64,000 nucleotides of DNA from Seonamhaeicola sp. ML3 (GTDB lineage Bacteria; Bacteroidota; Bacteroidia; Flavobacteriales; Flavobacteriaceae): NCBI RefSeq assembly GCF_023273855.1, contig NZ_CP096884.1:1-64000 (forward strand), read 5' to 3'. Position numbers and translations under genes: made by a program. Below the pieces are notes generated by a model. The model ran no database searches. It saw only the letters and a list, made by a program, of their open reading frames with translations, and was not told where the DNA came from. Below, piece by piece: positions 52,162 through 61,817 of this stretch; the stretch's first letter is position 1; each line of letters begins with the position of its first letter.

Positions 52162-52985
52162 TGGCAAAGAAAAACATAAACGAGATGTCTTTTTTAGACC
52201 ATCTTGAGGATTTAAGATGGCATTTAATTAGAATATGCATAGCTGTTGTTATAGTGGCCACATTAGCCTTTATTTTCAGCAGATTCATATTTGATGAAAT
52301 TATTTTTGCTCCTCTAGATATGAGTTTTCCAACGTATGACTTTTTATGTAGAACAGCTACTTTTATTGGTGTAGATACTACATTCTGTAACGAAAAGGTA
52401 CCCATGATTATCCAAAACAGGACCATGGCTGGGCAATTTTCGGCAGATATTTGGACCGCTATTTTGGGAGGTTTCGTTATTTCCTTTCCTTATGTAATTT
52501 ATCAACTTTGGAAATTTGTTAGTCCGGGCTTGCATGATAATGAAAGGAAGCATTCTAGAGGCTTTATAATTATTTCCTCTTTATTGTTCTTTATTGGCGT
52601 CCTTTTTGGATATTATATCGTAACACCGCTATCAATAAACTTTTTAGCTAATTATAGTGTCTCAACTACCGTAGACAATCAAATTGATATAAGTTCCTAT
52701 ATAGCTTTAGTGCGTTCTTCTGCTCTCGCTTCTGGACTTATATTCGAACTGCCTATTATTATTTATTTCTTTACAAGGATTGGACTAGTAACTCCTGAAA
52801 TACTTAAAAAATATAGAAAATATGCTTTGGTGGTTGTTTTGATTATGTCGGCAATTATAACACCACCAGATATAGCAAGTCAGGTCATTGTGGCCATTCC
52901 TATTTTAATACTCTATCAAGTAAGTATCTATATCTCTAAAGTGGTTGTGAGGAATCAAAAACGAAAGGAAACAGTTAATACTTAG
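52161..52985 (+). CDS. tatC: Twin-arginine translocase subunit TatC
   Basis: 274 residues, six membrane helices. The cytoplasmic N-terminus has MSFLDHLEDLRWHLIR (the conserved signal-binding segment), and later KFVSPGLHDNERKHSRGF and the GLVTPEILKKYRKY loop match TatC. A 60-residue first periplasmic loop (about 40-95) with CRTATFIGVDTTFC is longer than in E. coli; two cysteines there could pair. TatC with TatA exports folded proteins; TatA is not seen here. It overlaps the kdsD stop by one base. Confidence 0.95.
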   Translation: MAKKNINEMSFLDHLEDLRWHLIRICIAVVIVATLAFIFSRFIFDEIIFAPLDMSFPTYDFLCRTATFIGVDTTFCNEKVPMIIQNRTMAGQFSADIWTAILGGFVISFPYVIYQLWKFVSPGLHDNERKHSRGFIIISSLLFFIGVLFGYYIVTPLSINFLANYSVSTTVDNQIDISSYIALVRSSALASGLIFELPIIIYFFTRIGLVTPEILKKYRKYALVVVLIMSAIITPPDIASQVIVAIPILILYQVSIYISKVVVRNQKRKETVNT

Positions 52986-53030
52986 TATTATTTAGCCCAA
53001 TAATTAATTAAATTTCACGTTATTGCAAAT

Positions 53031-53771
53031 ATGATTTTAAGAGCTGAAAATTTAATGAAGTCCTATAACGGACGTAAAGTTGTTAAAGATGTTTCTTTAG
53101 AGGTCAATCAGGGAGAAATCGTTGGGTTATTAGGTCCTAATGGTGCTGGTAAAACCACATCGTTTTATATGATTGTTGGGCTTATTAAGCCTAATGGCGG
53201 ACAAATTTTTTTAGACAACCAAGAAATCACCAATTTCCCGATGTACAAACGTGCTCAAAATGGTATTGGATATTTGGCTCAGGAAGCATCGGTTTTTAGA
53301 AAATTAAGTATTGAAGATAATATACTAAGTGTGCTTCAACTTACTAAACTGAGCAAGAAAGAACAGCACCACAAAATGGAGTCTTTAATTGAAGAGTTTA
53401 GTTTAGGGCATATTAGAAAAAACCGAGGCGACCTACTTTCTGGTGGTGAGCGAAGACGAACAGAAATTGCTCGTGCTCTGGCTACAGACCCAAATTTCAT
53501 TTTATTAGATGAACCTTTTGCTGGCGTTGACCCGGTAGCAGTGGAAGATATACAGCGCATTGTAGCACAGCTAACAAAAAAGAATATTGGAATCTTAATT
53601 ACCGACCACAACGTACAGGAAACCTTGGCAATTACCGATAGAACTTACCTGATGTTTGAAGGCGGTATCTTAAAACATGGTATCCCAGAAGATTTGGCTA
53701 ATGATGAAATGGTGCGTAAAGTCTACTTAGGCCAAAACTTTGAACTTAGAAAGAAGAAGATTCGGGATTAA
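53031..53771 (+). CDS. lptB: LPS export ABC transporter ATP-binding protein LptB
   Basis: 246 residues. LptB powers extraction of lipopolysaccharide from the inner membrane with LptFG. Walker [11 protein letters not shown] (about 37), Q-loop [14 protein letters not shown] with the LptB-specific FRKLS, signature LSGGERRR (about 137) and Walker [14 protein letters not shown] are complete. It follows tatC by 45 bases in the kdsD-tatC-lptB operon, fitting an envelope theme. The 164 bases downstream hold no visible terminator. Confidence 0.96.
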   Translation: MILRAENLMKSYNGRKVVKDVSLEVNQGEIVGLLGPNGAGKTTSFYMIVGLIKPNGGQIFLDNQEITNFPMYKRAQNGIGYLAQEASVFRKLSIEDNILSVLQLTKLSKKEQHHKMESLIEEFSLGHIRKNRGDLLSGGERRRTEIARALATDPNFILLDEPFAGVDPVAVEDIQRIVAQLTKKNIGILITDHNVQETLAITDRTYLMFEGGILKHGIPEDLANDEMVRKVYLGQNFELRKKKIRD

Positions 53772-53935
53772 AAGACTGTACCTTACAGGAATATCCCTAC
53801 CCTCCAACTAGAGCAGGAATCCATCATTAAAGAGAAACATTGCCCAATAACATTTCGACTTTTGGCAAGGTAAAACAGACGTTACTTAAGACACTCAAAA
53901 ACAACACCCCAATAATCTCCTCGAATGGATATTAT

Positions 53936-54763
53936 TTATTCGTCCTTGTTATGTAACTCCTCACGAGCTTCCTGAGCTATTATTTTCTTTTGATAGCGCC
54001 CTTGAACTATATCTGTGATAACCAGTACAGCAATAACAAAATAAAAAGTTGTTTTACTCATAGATTCAATTGGATTACCAAAAAGTTCTAGATGCGCTAA
54101 ATGCCCACCTTCGGTAACCAACATAATGCCAACTATAAAAAGAATAAAGAGCCCTAGTACCTCGTACATTCTGTTCTTGGCTAGAAATGCCGAAATCCTA
54201 TCGGCTAGAAACAACATCAGCAAACCACTAATTACAATTGCAATGGCCATAACAATGAATGCTGTAGTAGAATTTTCAATTTCACTTGTAAGACCGATGG
54301 CTGCTAAAATAGAATCAAATGAAAACACAAGGTTCATTAAAACGATACTTGCTATAACAGCATTAGATGATTTTTTTCCTTTAGTTTTATCTACCCCTTC
54401 TACATCATGAGTTAAATCGTGTGTAGCAATCATATGCCAAATTTCTTTTATGGCTGTATAGATAATAAAACCACCTCCAGCTAAGACAATAAGACTGTGC
54501 CCGTTGAAAGCGAAATGAGCTACACCATCAACATCACCGGTTAAAAAAGAAAATGGCTCTTGGAAATACCCAATTAAAGATACCAAAACAAAGAGCAATA
54601 CAATCCGTAACGCTATGGCAATAAGAATACCTACTTTCCTAACTTTCTTTTGATCGTTTTGGGCTGCCTTTTTCGACTCTAAAGAAATATACAATAAGTT
54701 GTCAAAACCCAATACAGCCTGCAACATAACAAGCATTAAAAGTGTAAATATAATTCCTAGCAT
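53936..54763 (-). CDS. TerC family integral membrane protein
   Basis: 275 residues, about seven to eight helices. QAVLGFDNLLYISLES (about 15-30) and NLVFSFDSILAAIG (about 144-157) carry the paired FDN/FDS acidic motifs of TerC, thought to bind metal. Homologues act in tellurite resistance or in manganese export to assist secreted metalloproteins; the choice here is open. It lies 6 bases after pssA on the same strand, so they are co-transcribed. Confidence 0.93.
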   Translation of the reverse strand: MLGIIFTLLMLVMLQAVLGFDNLLYISLESKKAAQNDQKKVRKVGILIAIALRIVLLFVLVSLIGYFQEPFSFLTGDVDGVAHFAFNGHSLIVLAGGGFIIYTAIKEIWHMIATHDLTHDVEGVDKTKGKKSSNAVIASIVLMNLVFSFDSILAAIGLTSEIENSTTAFIVMAIAIVISGLLMLFLADRISAFLAKNRMYEVLGLFILFIVGIMLVTEGGHLAHLELFGNPIESMSKTTFYFVIAVLVITDIVQGRYQKKIIAQEAREELHNKDE

Positions 54764-54769
54764 TATGGT

Positions 54770-55498
54770 TTATTTTGGTGTTAAATTATCTATTACTGAC
54801 ATGATGATATACAATAAAATGACTATTGGAATAGCGGCAAATTTTAATACAATAAGTAAAACTGCGCAAAGCATTACAAAAATATATCGTGTTGCATTCT
54901 CTTTAAATCCCCACGTCTTAAATTTTAATGCAAATAACTTTATACCAGAATTTAGTAGCCAACAACTTAAAATTGTTACACCTATTAAAAACCATTTGTT
55001 TAAAATAATAGCATTAATTACATCGTTATTTTGAAATTCCAGTATTAATGGAAAAGACACTATCAATAGCGTATTTGCTGGTGTTGGCAAGCCTTTAAAA
55101 AAGTTTTGCTGCTCTGTATCTACGTTGAACTTTGCCAAACGATAAGCTGAGGCTAAAGTAATTAACAAACCAAAACAACAAAGCGGGGTAACACCAAATT
55201 CAATTTGAGAATTATCCCAATTACCAATTTCAAATTCTACATACTGAAAAAGTTTATACATAATTACCCCAGGCACCAAACCACTAGTAACCACATCTGC
55301 CAAAGAATCCAGTTGTAAACCAATATCACTTTGTACATTTAACTTCCTTGCAGCAAAACCATCGAAAAAATCAAAAAAGACACCTAAAAACACAAAAAAA
55401 GCTGCAGTAATAAGATTGTCATTTACAGCCAAAATTACAGCAATACTTCCACTAAAAAGATTCATTAATGTTAAAGCATTAGGAATGTATCGCTTCAT
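54770..55498 (-). CDS. pssA: CDP-diacylglycerol-serine O-phosphatidyltransferase
   Basis: Makes phosphatidylserine, precursor of phosphatidylethanolamine. 242 residues, about seven helices. The CDP-alcohol phosphotransferase motif DG-x2-AR-x8-G-x3-D-x3-D is complete (DGFAARKL ... GLQLDSLAD, about 46-68). The ATG at 55498 gives MKRYIPNALTLMNLFSGSIA; an upstream TTG reading is not needed. A full -7 element lies only 3 bases before this ATG, so the transcript probably starts at the start codon. Confidence 0.94.
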   Translation of the reverse strand: MKRYIPNALTLMNLFSGSIAVILAVNDNLITAAFFVFLGVFFDFFDGFAARKLNVQSDIGLQLDSLADVVTSGLVPGVIMYKLFQYVEFEIGNWDNSQIEFGVTPLCCFGLLITLASAYRLAKFNVDTEQQNFFKGLPTPANTLLIVSFPLILEFQNNDVINAIILNKWFLIGVTILSCWLLNSGIKLFALKFKTWGFKENATRYIFVMLCAVLLIVLKFAAIPIVILLYIIMSVIDNLTPK

Positions 55499-55501
55499 GT
55501 A

Positions 55502-55509
55502 CAAATATA
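55502..55509 (-). promoter_or_regulatory. -7 element abutting the pssA start codon
   Basis: Minus-strand TATATTTG, a full TAnnTTTG match, ending 3 bases before the pssA ATG. Given its position at about -10 to -3, it would give a leaderless mRNA. Confidence 0.5.
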
Positions 55510-55674
55510 GTTGAAAAGAATTCCTCGATTTTTTATCGAGTTCTATTGTAAAATATAATCTCCACCTTAAAGCTTCATACTAGAATGGTTCTTGGTAGAA
55601 ATCCAAAATAACAAACAATTTTACTGATATACAAGGATTAAACAATAACTATTATATTTTACAGTTTATAGGGT

Positions 55675-55682
55675 TATATTTG
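55675..55682 (+). promoter_or_regulatory. -7 element of the PorV/PorQ-like gene
   Basis: TATATTTG, full TAnnTTTG match, 14 bases before the TTG at 55697. No TTTG at normal spacing upstream. Confidence 0.5.
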
Positions 55683-55696
55683 TAAAAAATTTGCAA

Positions 55697-56767
55697 TTGA
55701 AGGTTTTAACTACTGCTTTATTTTTTATTATATCGCTATCCTCTTTCTGCCAAACAACCAGAAAATACTCTAATGAGTTCATGAATATTGGTGTAGATGC
55801 GGCTGCTTTAGGGATGAGTGGAGCGGTCACCTCGCATACCTCAGACGTCAATTCGGGTTATTGGAACCCCGCCGGACTTTTAGCTCTGGAAGACAACCAA
55901 TTGGCATTGATGCATTCAAGCTATTTTGCAAATATTGCCAACTACGATTATGCAGGGTTTGCTATGCCTTTAGATAACACAAGTGCCATAGGTATTTCCT
56001 TAATAAGGTTTGCTGTAGATGATATTTTAAACACAACACAATTAATTGACGAACAAGGCAATATTAACTATGACAGAATAAGTCTTTTTTCCACAGCCGA
56101 TTACGGACTCACCTTTTCATATGCCAGAAAATTACCTGTTCAAGGTTTAAATTACGGAATTAATGCCAAGGTCATCCGTAGAGTTATTGGCGATTTCGCA
56201 TCGTCTTGGGGATTTGGCTTAGATGCTGGAATTCAGTTTGAAACCAAGAACAATTGGAAATTTGGAATTATGGCCAGAGACATAACCACAACTTTTAACG
56301 CTTGGGCCATCGATGAAGCCGAATTCGATACCATAAAAAATGCGGTTGAAGGTCAAAATCAGGAACTTCCGGAAAGTACCGAAATTACCATCCCAAAATT
56401 ACAAATAGGTATCTCTAAATTATTCGATTTTAATTTCGATTACACCTTACTTGCAGCAGCAAACTTAAATGTAAGATTTGAGGAAAATAACGATGTTATA
56501 TCAACGTCTTTTGCCAGTATTAACCCTGCTCTTGGTTTTGAATTTGGTTATATCGACATGGTTTACCTTCGAGCCGGTATGGGGAATTTTCAGAATGAAT
56601 TACAAATTGATAATACCGAACAACTTACATTTCAACCAAGCTTTGGAGTTGGTTTTAAATACAACGGCATTCAAATAGATTATGCTTTTACCGATATTGG
56701 TGACCAAAGTATAGCCCTATATTCTAATGTGTTTTCGTTAAAACTCGATTTTAGTATTTTTAGATAA
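55697..56767 (+). CDS. PorV/PorQ family outer-membrane protein
   Basis: 356 residues, FadL-like barrel. Signal peptide (LTTALFFIISLSSFCQ); then FMNIGVDAAALGMSGAVTSH and GYWNPAGLLAL (about 28-60), the N-terminal pattern of the PorV/PorQ family, whose best-known members are T9SS components. It is not clearly PorV or PorQ itself. The start is TTG: 55697 gives MKVLTTALFF, a more natural signal peptide than the TTG at 55691. The stop overlaps the DUF4105 gene by one base, so they form an operon. Confidence 0.83.
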   Translation: MKVLTTALFFIISLSSFCQTTRKYSNEFMNIGVDAAALGMSGAVTSHTSDVNSGYWNPAGLLALEDNQLALMHSSYFANIANYDYAGFAMPLDNTSAIGISLIRFAVDDILNTTQLIDEQGNINYDRISLFSTADYGLTFSYARKLPVQGLNYGINAKVIRRVIGDFASSWGFGLDAGIQFETKNNWKFGIMARDITTTFNAWAIDEAEFDTIKNAVEGQNQELPESTEITIPKLQIGISKLFDFNFDYTLLAAANLNVRFEENNDVISTSFASINPALGFEFGYIDMVYLRAGMGNFQNELQIDNTEQLTFQPSFGVGFKYNGIQIDYAFTDIGDQSIALYSNVFSLKLDFSIFR

Positions 56768-57942
56768 TGGCAAAACAATTACTCCTACTCTTTCTAATAA
56801 TATCATCTTTTGTTTACGGACAAGACATAACACTATCCAACTCCGCTGAAATTAGTGTGTTAACTGTAGGACCGGGAAGTTCTTTAAATGATGCTTTTGG
56901 ACATAGTGCGTTTAGAGTAAAAGATACAAATAACAACTTGGATGTAGTTTACGGTTATGGAGAATACGATTTTGAAGCACCTAACTTCTATTTAAAATTT
57001 GCCCAAGGAAAATTAAATTATCTTTTAAGTAAAGATCAATTTAGCAGGTTTTATCAACGATATGTTTACTATAACCGAACGATAAAAGAACATGTTTTAA
57101 ACTTATCTCAAAAAGAAAAACAAGATTTATGTAACTATTTAGCCAATAATTATAAACCTGAAAACCGTAGATATTTATATGAGTTCTTTTTTGACAATTG
57201 CGCTACTCGGATAAAAGATGTTGTAAACATTGCTACTGAAGACAACATCACATATAATAATCCCGAAGAATTTGAAGCAAAAACCTTTAGATATTTAATT
57301 TACGATCATGTGGACAGGAATTCTTGGGGAAGCCTGGGTATTGATATAGCTTTAGGATCTGTTATAGACCGACAGGCGACTCCCGAAGAACATATGTTTT
57401 TACCCGAAAATATTTATAAGTTCTTTGAAGTAGCCACCAAGAAAGATGGTTCCGCTCTGGTAAAAAACAGTAACACTATTTTTACCCAAATACCAAGAAA
57501 GCCGTCGGATTCGGTTTTTAGTAGTCCGCTTTTCATCTTAGGAATTGTTTCGCTCTTCATTTTATATATTACTTACAAAGACTTTAAAAAGCGAAAGAGA
57601 ACGATTTGGTTGGATATTGTATTGTTTGCTCTAACTGGTCTAATCGGGATTCTTATTCTTTTACTTTGGTTTGCTACAGACCACAAGGGAACACATCAAA
57701 ACTATAACTTTCTTTGGGCGTTTGCGTTCAATATTATAATGATTGGGCAACTTTTAAAAAGCAAGCCTAAACAATGGTTTGTCAAATACTTGAAGTTTTT
57801 AGTTATCATGCTATGCCTCATGACATTACATTGGATTATTGGTGTTCAAGTGTTTGCTATAGCTCTAATCCCTCTGATGATAGCTATTTTTGTCAGATAT
57901 GCTTATTTAGTCAATCACTTTTCTTCAAACAAAAGCGTATAA
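56767..57942 (+). CDS. DUF4105 / Lnb-type membrane protein
   Basis: 391 residues: signal peptide (LLLFLIISSFVYGQ), a periplasmic domain (about 20-250) with SSLNDAFGHSAFRV and YEFFFDNCATRIKD, and four to five C-terminal membrane helices. The conserved His and Cys in those two segments suggest a cysteine-type acyl-transfer or papain-like active site. The DUF4105 domain is the N-terminal part of Lnb, reported as a lipoprotein N-acyltransferase in Bacteroidota; whether this member has that activity is inference. Paired with a PorV/PorQ-like gene. Confidence 0.83.
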   Translation: MAKQLLLLFLIISSFVYGQDITLSNSAEISVLTVGPGSSLNDAFGHSAFRVKDTNNNLDVVYGYGEYDFEAPNFYLKFAQGKLNYLLSKDQFSRFYQRYVYYNRTIKEHVLNLSQKEKQDLCNYLANNYKPENRRYLYEFFFDNCATRIKDVVNIATEDNITYNNPEEFEAKTFRYLIYDHVDRNSWGSLGIDIALGSVIDRQATPEEHMFLPENIYKFFEVATKKDGSALVKNSNTIFTQIPRKPSDSVFSSPLFILGIVSLFILYITYKDFKKRKRTIWLDIVLFALTGLIGILILLLWFATDHKGTHQNYNFLWAFAFNIIMIGQLLKSKPKQWFVKYLKFLVIMLCLMTLHWIIGVQVFAIALIPLMIAIFVRYAYLVNHFSSNKSV

Positions 57943-57988
57943 CGGATTTTAACCTTTAAAGATGAAAATCAAAACTGCATACTGAAAC

Positions 57989-59380
57989 CTACTGACCTCT
58001 GAAAAAAATAACGGTACTAAATGTTTTGATTAAAATATTTATATCTAGAAAAAAACCTCGTCTTTTAATATAGTATAGATCATACTGTAGCTTAAGTAAA
58101 CTATCATCTACTGAAGACCCATATCTGGTTTTTACTTGGGCCCAACCAGTTAATCCGGGCTTAACAATATGCCTAGTTTCGTAAAAAGGAAGCAGATGCG
58201 ATAATTCCCTAACAAATTCTGGACGTTCTGGCCTTGGACCAATCAAACTCATATCGCCTTTTAAAATATTAATAAACTGTGGGATTTCATCCAACCTGGT
58301 ATTTCTCATAAATTTCCCAAATGGTGTAATACGTACATCATTCTTTTTTGCCCATTTCACACCATCTTTTTCAGCATTTTTTATCATAGTGCGATACTTA
58401 ATGATTTTAAAAAGATGTCCGTTTTTACCTATTCTTTCCTGGGTATATAACAACGGACCTCTATTGGCTATAACATTTCCTAAAAGTATAAATGGTAAAA
58501 AAAACAATCCAGATACCAATCCAATCACAGATACCAATACATCAAAAAAACGATTGAAGAACAAGTACATTTTATTATGGTTACTCCTACTAAAAGGGAA
58601 GTATTTGTAAAAATCCTTACCTACGAATTGTACGGGGACCCGTTGCGTCATTTCTTCATATACCTGAGTATATTCTTTTATAGGAAAACCACCTTCTAAC
58701 AACGTTATTAAATCTCGATATAAACTAGAAGTGATATTTTCAGAATTATAAGTTGCTACCACAATTTCCAAAATATTTCTGTCTTTAATGACATGAAAAA
58801 TTTCTTTAGGACTATATTCCTTAATATCTTTAAACTTTACTTTTTCTTTTCTGTTTCTCTCACAATTAATAAAACCAACAATTCTATAATTGGGATCTGC
58901 AGTATTGAAAGCTTTTACAATAGCTTCTATATTAGAATTTTCTCCAACAATTAAAACATTTCTGTAAAATCTAGGAGAGACAATTAACGTAATATAAGCC
59001 CAACGCCAAACAAATAATGCAACTAGTATAGAAACATAAAAAAACACTATTTGCAAACGATTTTCAGGAAGAAGAGGTGTAAAAAAAGGTGTTAACAAAT
59101 AAAAGAGTACCGTTACCGAAGTTGTAAGTATGATACTCGCTAAAATCCTATCTAACTTACTGGATTTTTGTAAATCATAAAGCTCAAAAATAGTACCAAA
59201 TAAAGAGATGTACAAGACTAAAACAATGGCCCAATGCCAATTATTTTTAGTCAAAATAAAATAGTCAAAAGTAAAAGTATTTCCAACAAAATATAATACA
59301 CCTAGCACAACTAGTACATCAAAAATACGAAGCAAAACCTTTCGTTCTGAGATGTTAAAGTGTATGTTGGTTTTGGGCAT
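57989..59380 (-). CDS. Exopolysaccharide initiating sugar-phosphate transferase (WcaJ/WbaP type)
   Basis: 463 residues. Transfers a sugar-phosphate to undecaprenyl phosphate to start repeat-unit synthesis. Four N-terminal helices, a cytoplasmic Rossmann-like domain (YRNVLIVGENSNIEA, about 138-152), one further helix (VLVSVIGLVSGLFFLPFILLG, about 285-305) and the catalytic bacterial sugar transferase domain with FKIIKYRTMIKNAEKDG, RLDEIPQFINIL and SLIGPRPERPEF. It is the last gene of the polysaccharide cluster, all on the minus strand. Confidence 0.93.
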   Translation of the reverse strand: MPKTNIHFNISERKVLLRIFDVLVVLGVLYFVGNTFTFDYFILTKNNWHWAIVLVLYISLFGTIFELYDLQKSSKLDRILASIILTTSVTVLFYLLTPFFTPLLPENRLQIVFFYVSILVALFVWRWAYITLIVSPRFYRNVLIVGENSNIEAIVKAFNTADPNYRIVGFINCERNRKEKVKFKDIKEYSPKEIFHVIKDRNILEIVVATYNSENITSSLYRDLITLLEGGFPIKEYTQVYEEMTQRVPVQFVGKDFYKYFPFSRSNHNKMYLFFNRFFDVLVSVIGLVSGLFFLPFILLGNVIANRGPLLYTQERIGKNGHLFKIIKYRTMIKNAEKDGVKWAKKNDVRITPFGKFMRNTRLDEIPQFINILKGDMSLIGPRPERPEFVRELSHLLPFYETRHIVKPGLTGWAQVKTRYGSSVDDSLLKLQYDLYYIKRRGFFLDINILIKTFSTVIFFRGQ

Positions 59381-59430
59381 TAATCTTTCTCTTTTGCAAT
59401 AAATATAATAAGTTTAACTGACTCTGAAGT

Positions 59431-60441
59431 TTAGGACAAAATTTTAAACCATTGATGTTTGACTACTTCCCAATCAAACAATTCTACTTTTCGTCTTGCA
59501 TTATTTGTCATTGCCTCTATACTACTTGGTGTGTTCGTGAGGGTTTTAATTGCAAAGAGAAAAGCCTCGACGCTATTAGGTTTGACCAATAACCCGTCAA
59601 CACCATTCTTAATTAAAAAGGGCATACCTCCAACATCGGTTGAAATTACTGGCAAACCCAAAGCCATGGCTTCGATAACGCTTACGGGTGTATTATCCAC
59701 GTTGGTCGTATTAATGAAAATGTTATACTCCTTGGAAAGCTCTATCCATTCTTCTTTAGATAATTTACCTGTAAATTTTAGGTCTACATCAAGTACTCTA
59801 GCCAAATCTTTAACTTCATTTAAACTGCCATCGTTATCAGGACCAACCATGCAAAGTTCTGCCTTAATGTCTTCATCATTTAACGCTTTAAGGATTTGCA
59901 CAGCTAAACTTGGATTATAAATATTTGAAAATGAACGCACCCATAACAATTTTACTTTATCAATACTTCTTTGTTTGAATGTATAATTTTTAAGTTCAAT
60001 GCTATTGGGAATATATTCTAGATTTTTATAACCGGCTTGCTCAAAATTGAACATCAGGTATTTCGATGGTGCCACATTAATATGAGCGTTTTTGAAAATG
60101 GCTTTGGATAGCTTGGGTGATTTTTTTAGTCTATCTGGCAGTTGACCACCATGTAAAACAGGTATATACTTAATTTTTAATATCCTACACAACTGACTAC
60201 ACAGATAAGCGTAGTAAAAGTTCAACGTACTGTAAGTATCTATTAAAACATAATTTGAGGTATTCCTGTTAATATAAATATGATATAACATATCCAGTAA
60301 ACGGATACCAATATTTTTTTTACTCGATGCTGTTATAACGTTAAGACCTTCCTGTTTAAAGTTATCACTCAAAGTATCAATAGTAGTAACCGTTTTATTG
60401 GCCAGTTTCAACTTATTACCTATGTAAAGTAGATTCTTCAT
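59431..60441 (-). CDS. Glycosyltransferase family 4 protein
   Basis: 336 residues, GT-B fold. N-terminal Rossmann-like half with VPVLHGGQLPDR and IPNSIELKNY; C-terminal GT1/GT4 half with KLLWVRSFSNIYNPSLAVQIL, LKFTGKLSKEEW and the donor-binding TPVSVIEAMALGLPVISTDVGG (E-x7-E). Donor and acceptor are unknown. It lies between the polymerase gene (15 bases) and the initiating transferase (50 bases), in the same polysaccharide cluster. Confidence 0.9.
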   Translation of the reverse strand: MKNLLYIGNKLKLANKTVTTIDTLSDNFKQEGLNVITASSKKNIGIRLLDMLYHIYINRNTSNYVLIDTYSTLNFYYAYLCSQLCRILKIKYIPVLHGGQLPDRLKKSPKLSKAIFKNAHINVAPSKYLMFNFEQAGYKNLEYIPNSIELKNYTFKQRSIDKVKLLWVRSFSNIYNPSLAVQILKALNDEDIKAELCMVGPDNDGSLNEVKDLARVLDVDLKFTGKLSKEEWIELSKEYNIFINTTNVDNTPVSVIEAMALGLPVISTDVGGMPFLIKNGVDGLLVKPNSVEAFLFAIKTLTNTPSSIEAMTNNARRKVELFDWEVVKHQWFKILS

Positions 60442-60455
60442 CGATGGTCTTAAAT

Positions 60456-61817
60456 CTAAGCTCTTATTTGTTCTAACTGCTTTACACCTCTTGGTTTAGT
60501 CTCATAAACAATATTCAATAAACATAACCCATAGACAAAAGCAGGCGCAGCTATACGCATGGCAGAATGATTTATAGTTAGTAACCAAAAAGCATAAAAG
60601 GAATAGAAAAATATATTAGTCTTATTTTTTAATCGCAGTATCAAAGGTGCAATTAACAAAATCAAAAAAGCTAAAATCCCAAATAAGCCATGCTCTGCCA
60701 AAATTCTACTCATTTCGTTATGAGATGCAGCTTCAATTCCTGTTTCGTTATAACGGACTTCTTTAACCTTTCCCACACCTATTCCTAAAAATGGATTATC
60801 TATAAACTCTTTAAATTCAAAAGCTAATAGATCTGCCCTTCCTGTAGTAACATCTTCCTTTGATCTTCCTGCGGCATCTTGATTAGCATAGCGTTTATCA
60901 ATAAATCCGCTCGTTTCTAGAGAACTCACAAACCAAGTAAATAAAATAACTCCTAAAAAAACAAATATCGATAACCTGATACTTAGTTTCTTTTTTCTAT
61001 TAACCTTTAAGTAGTACAACAGTAAAAACCCTAGAATCATTATGATTGCCGTAAGCACTCCTCCTCTACTAAATGTTACAATAGCTCTAAACCCCATTAG
61101 CCCAAGAATCCCCAAGTCTATTAACCTTGTTAATAAAATTTCATTTGACATAAAAAATCGAGTAGTCAAAACAAAAATACCCAGTCCTAGAACAGTTGCT
61201 ACCTGATTTGGACCAAAACCTCCAGAAGCTGCAAAGTTAGAGGCAGTGCCTGTAACCACAGATTTTATATCTGGCGTAAAAAGAAATAAAAACACCAGCA
61301 TACTAACCAATGGCAACAAAAATCCCAAAAGGATTATTTTAATTTGATTGAAAGTTATATTTCTTCGATAACAAAATATAGATACTAGCCCTAAACATAC
61401 CGGACCACTTAAATTAAAGGCAATTGCCTTCCTGATGTTTGTCTCAAATCCCATATCTGAAACTGCCACAAAAATGGCTGGTATCAACAATAAAACATAC
61501 AAAACATATATTAAGGCTTTACTGGTAAAACTAACGCTAAACATTCCAATCAAAACAAATAGAATAACTAGATATTTGCTAGCTTCATAAAAAAAAGTCC
61601 CTCCATTCATTCTTAAGAACACTTCTGCTCCAACCACATAAGCACTTGCCAATAGTACATAAAATGTCTTTTTTTGTTGTGAAACCATTACCACCTTGTA
61701 AAGACAGAAAAAAGTTGTAAACAAAAAATAGACAGTAGCCAATGGTTTCACAATAAAAACTGCAAAGCCCAATAAGCCATGAAAAATTAAAAGTTTGAAA
61801 TATAGAGACAACTTCAT
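60456..61817 (-). CDS. O-antigen ligase/polymerase family membrane protein
   Basis: 453 residues with about eleven to twelve helices. The Wzy_C/O-antigen ligase domain is shown by IVTFSRGGVLTAIIMILGF and the large periplasmic loop with NPFLGIGVGKVKE and ASHNEMSRILAEHGLFG, where the His is the usual catalytic residue. It either polymerises repeat units or ligates glycan to a lipid carrier. Its start overlaps the upstream glycosyltransferase stop by 4 bases (ATGA). Confidence 0.88.
   Translation of the reverse strand: MKLSLYFKLLIFHGLLGFAVFIVKPLATVYFLFTTFFCLYKVVMVSQQKKTFYVLLASAYVVGAEVFLRMNGGTFFYEASKYLVILFVLIGMFSVSFTSKALIYVLYVLLLIPAIFVAVSDMGFETNIRKAIAFNLSGPVCLGLVSIFCYRRNITFNQIKIILLGFLLPLVSMLVFLFLFTPDIKSVVTGTASNFAASGGFGPNQVATVLGLGIFVLTTRFFMSNEILLTRLIDLGILGLMGFRAIVTFSRGGVLTAIIMILGFLLLYYLKVNRKKKLSIRLSIFVFLGVILFTWFVSSLETSGFIDKRYANQDAAGRSKEDVTTGRADLLAFEFKEFIDNPFLGIGVGKVKEVRYNETGIEAASHNEMSRILAEHGLFGILAFLILLIAPLILRLKNKTNIFFYSFYAFWLLTINHSAMRIAAPAFVYGLCLLNIVYETKPRGVKQLEQIRA

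Noticed and set aside
55524-55540. CTCGA/TCGAG hairpin upstream of pssA
   Set aside because: Short stem with no T tail in the direction of either gene; it lies in the -33 region but is not a known operator.
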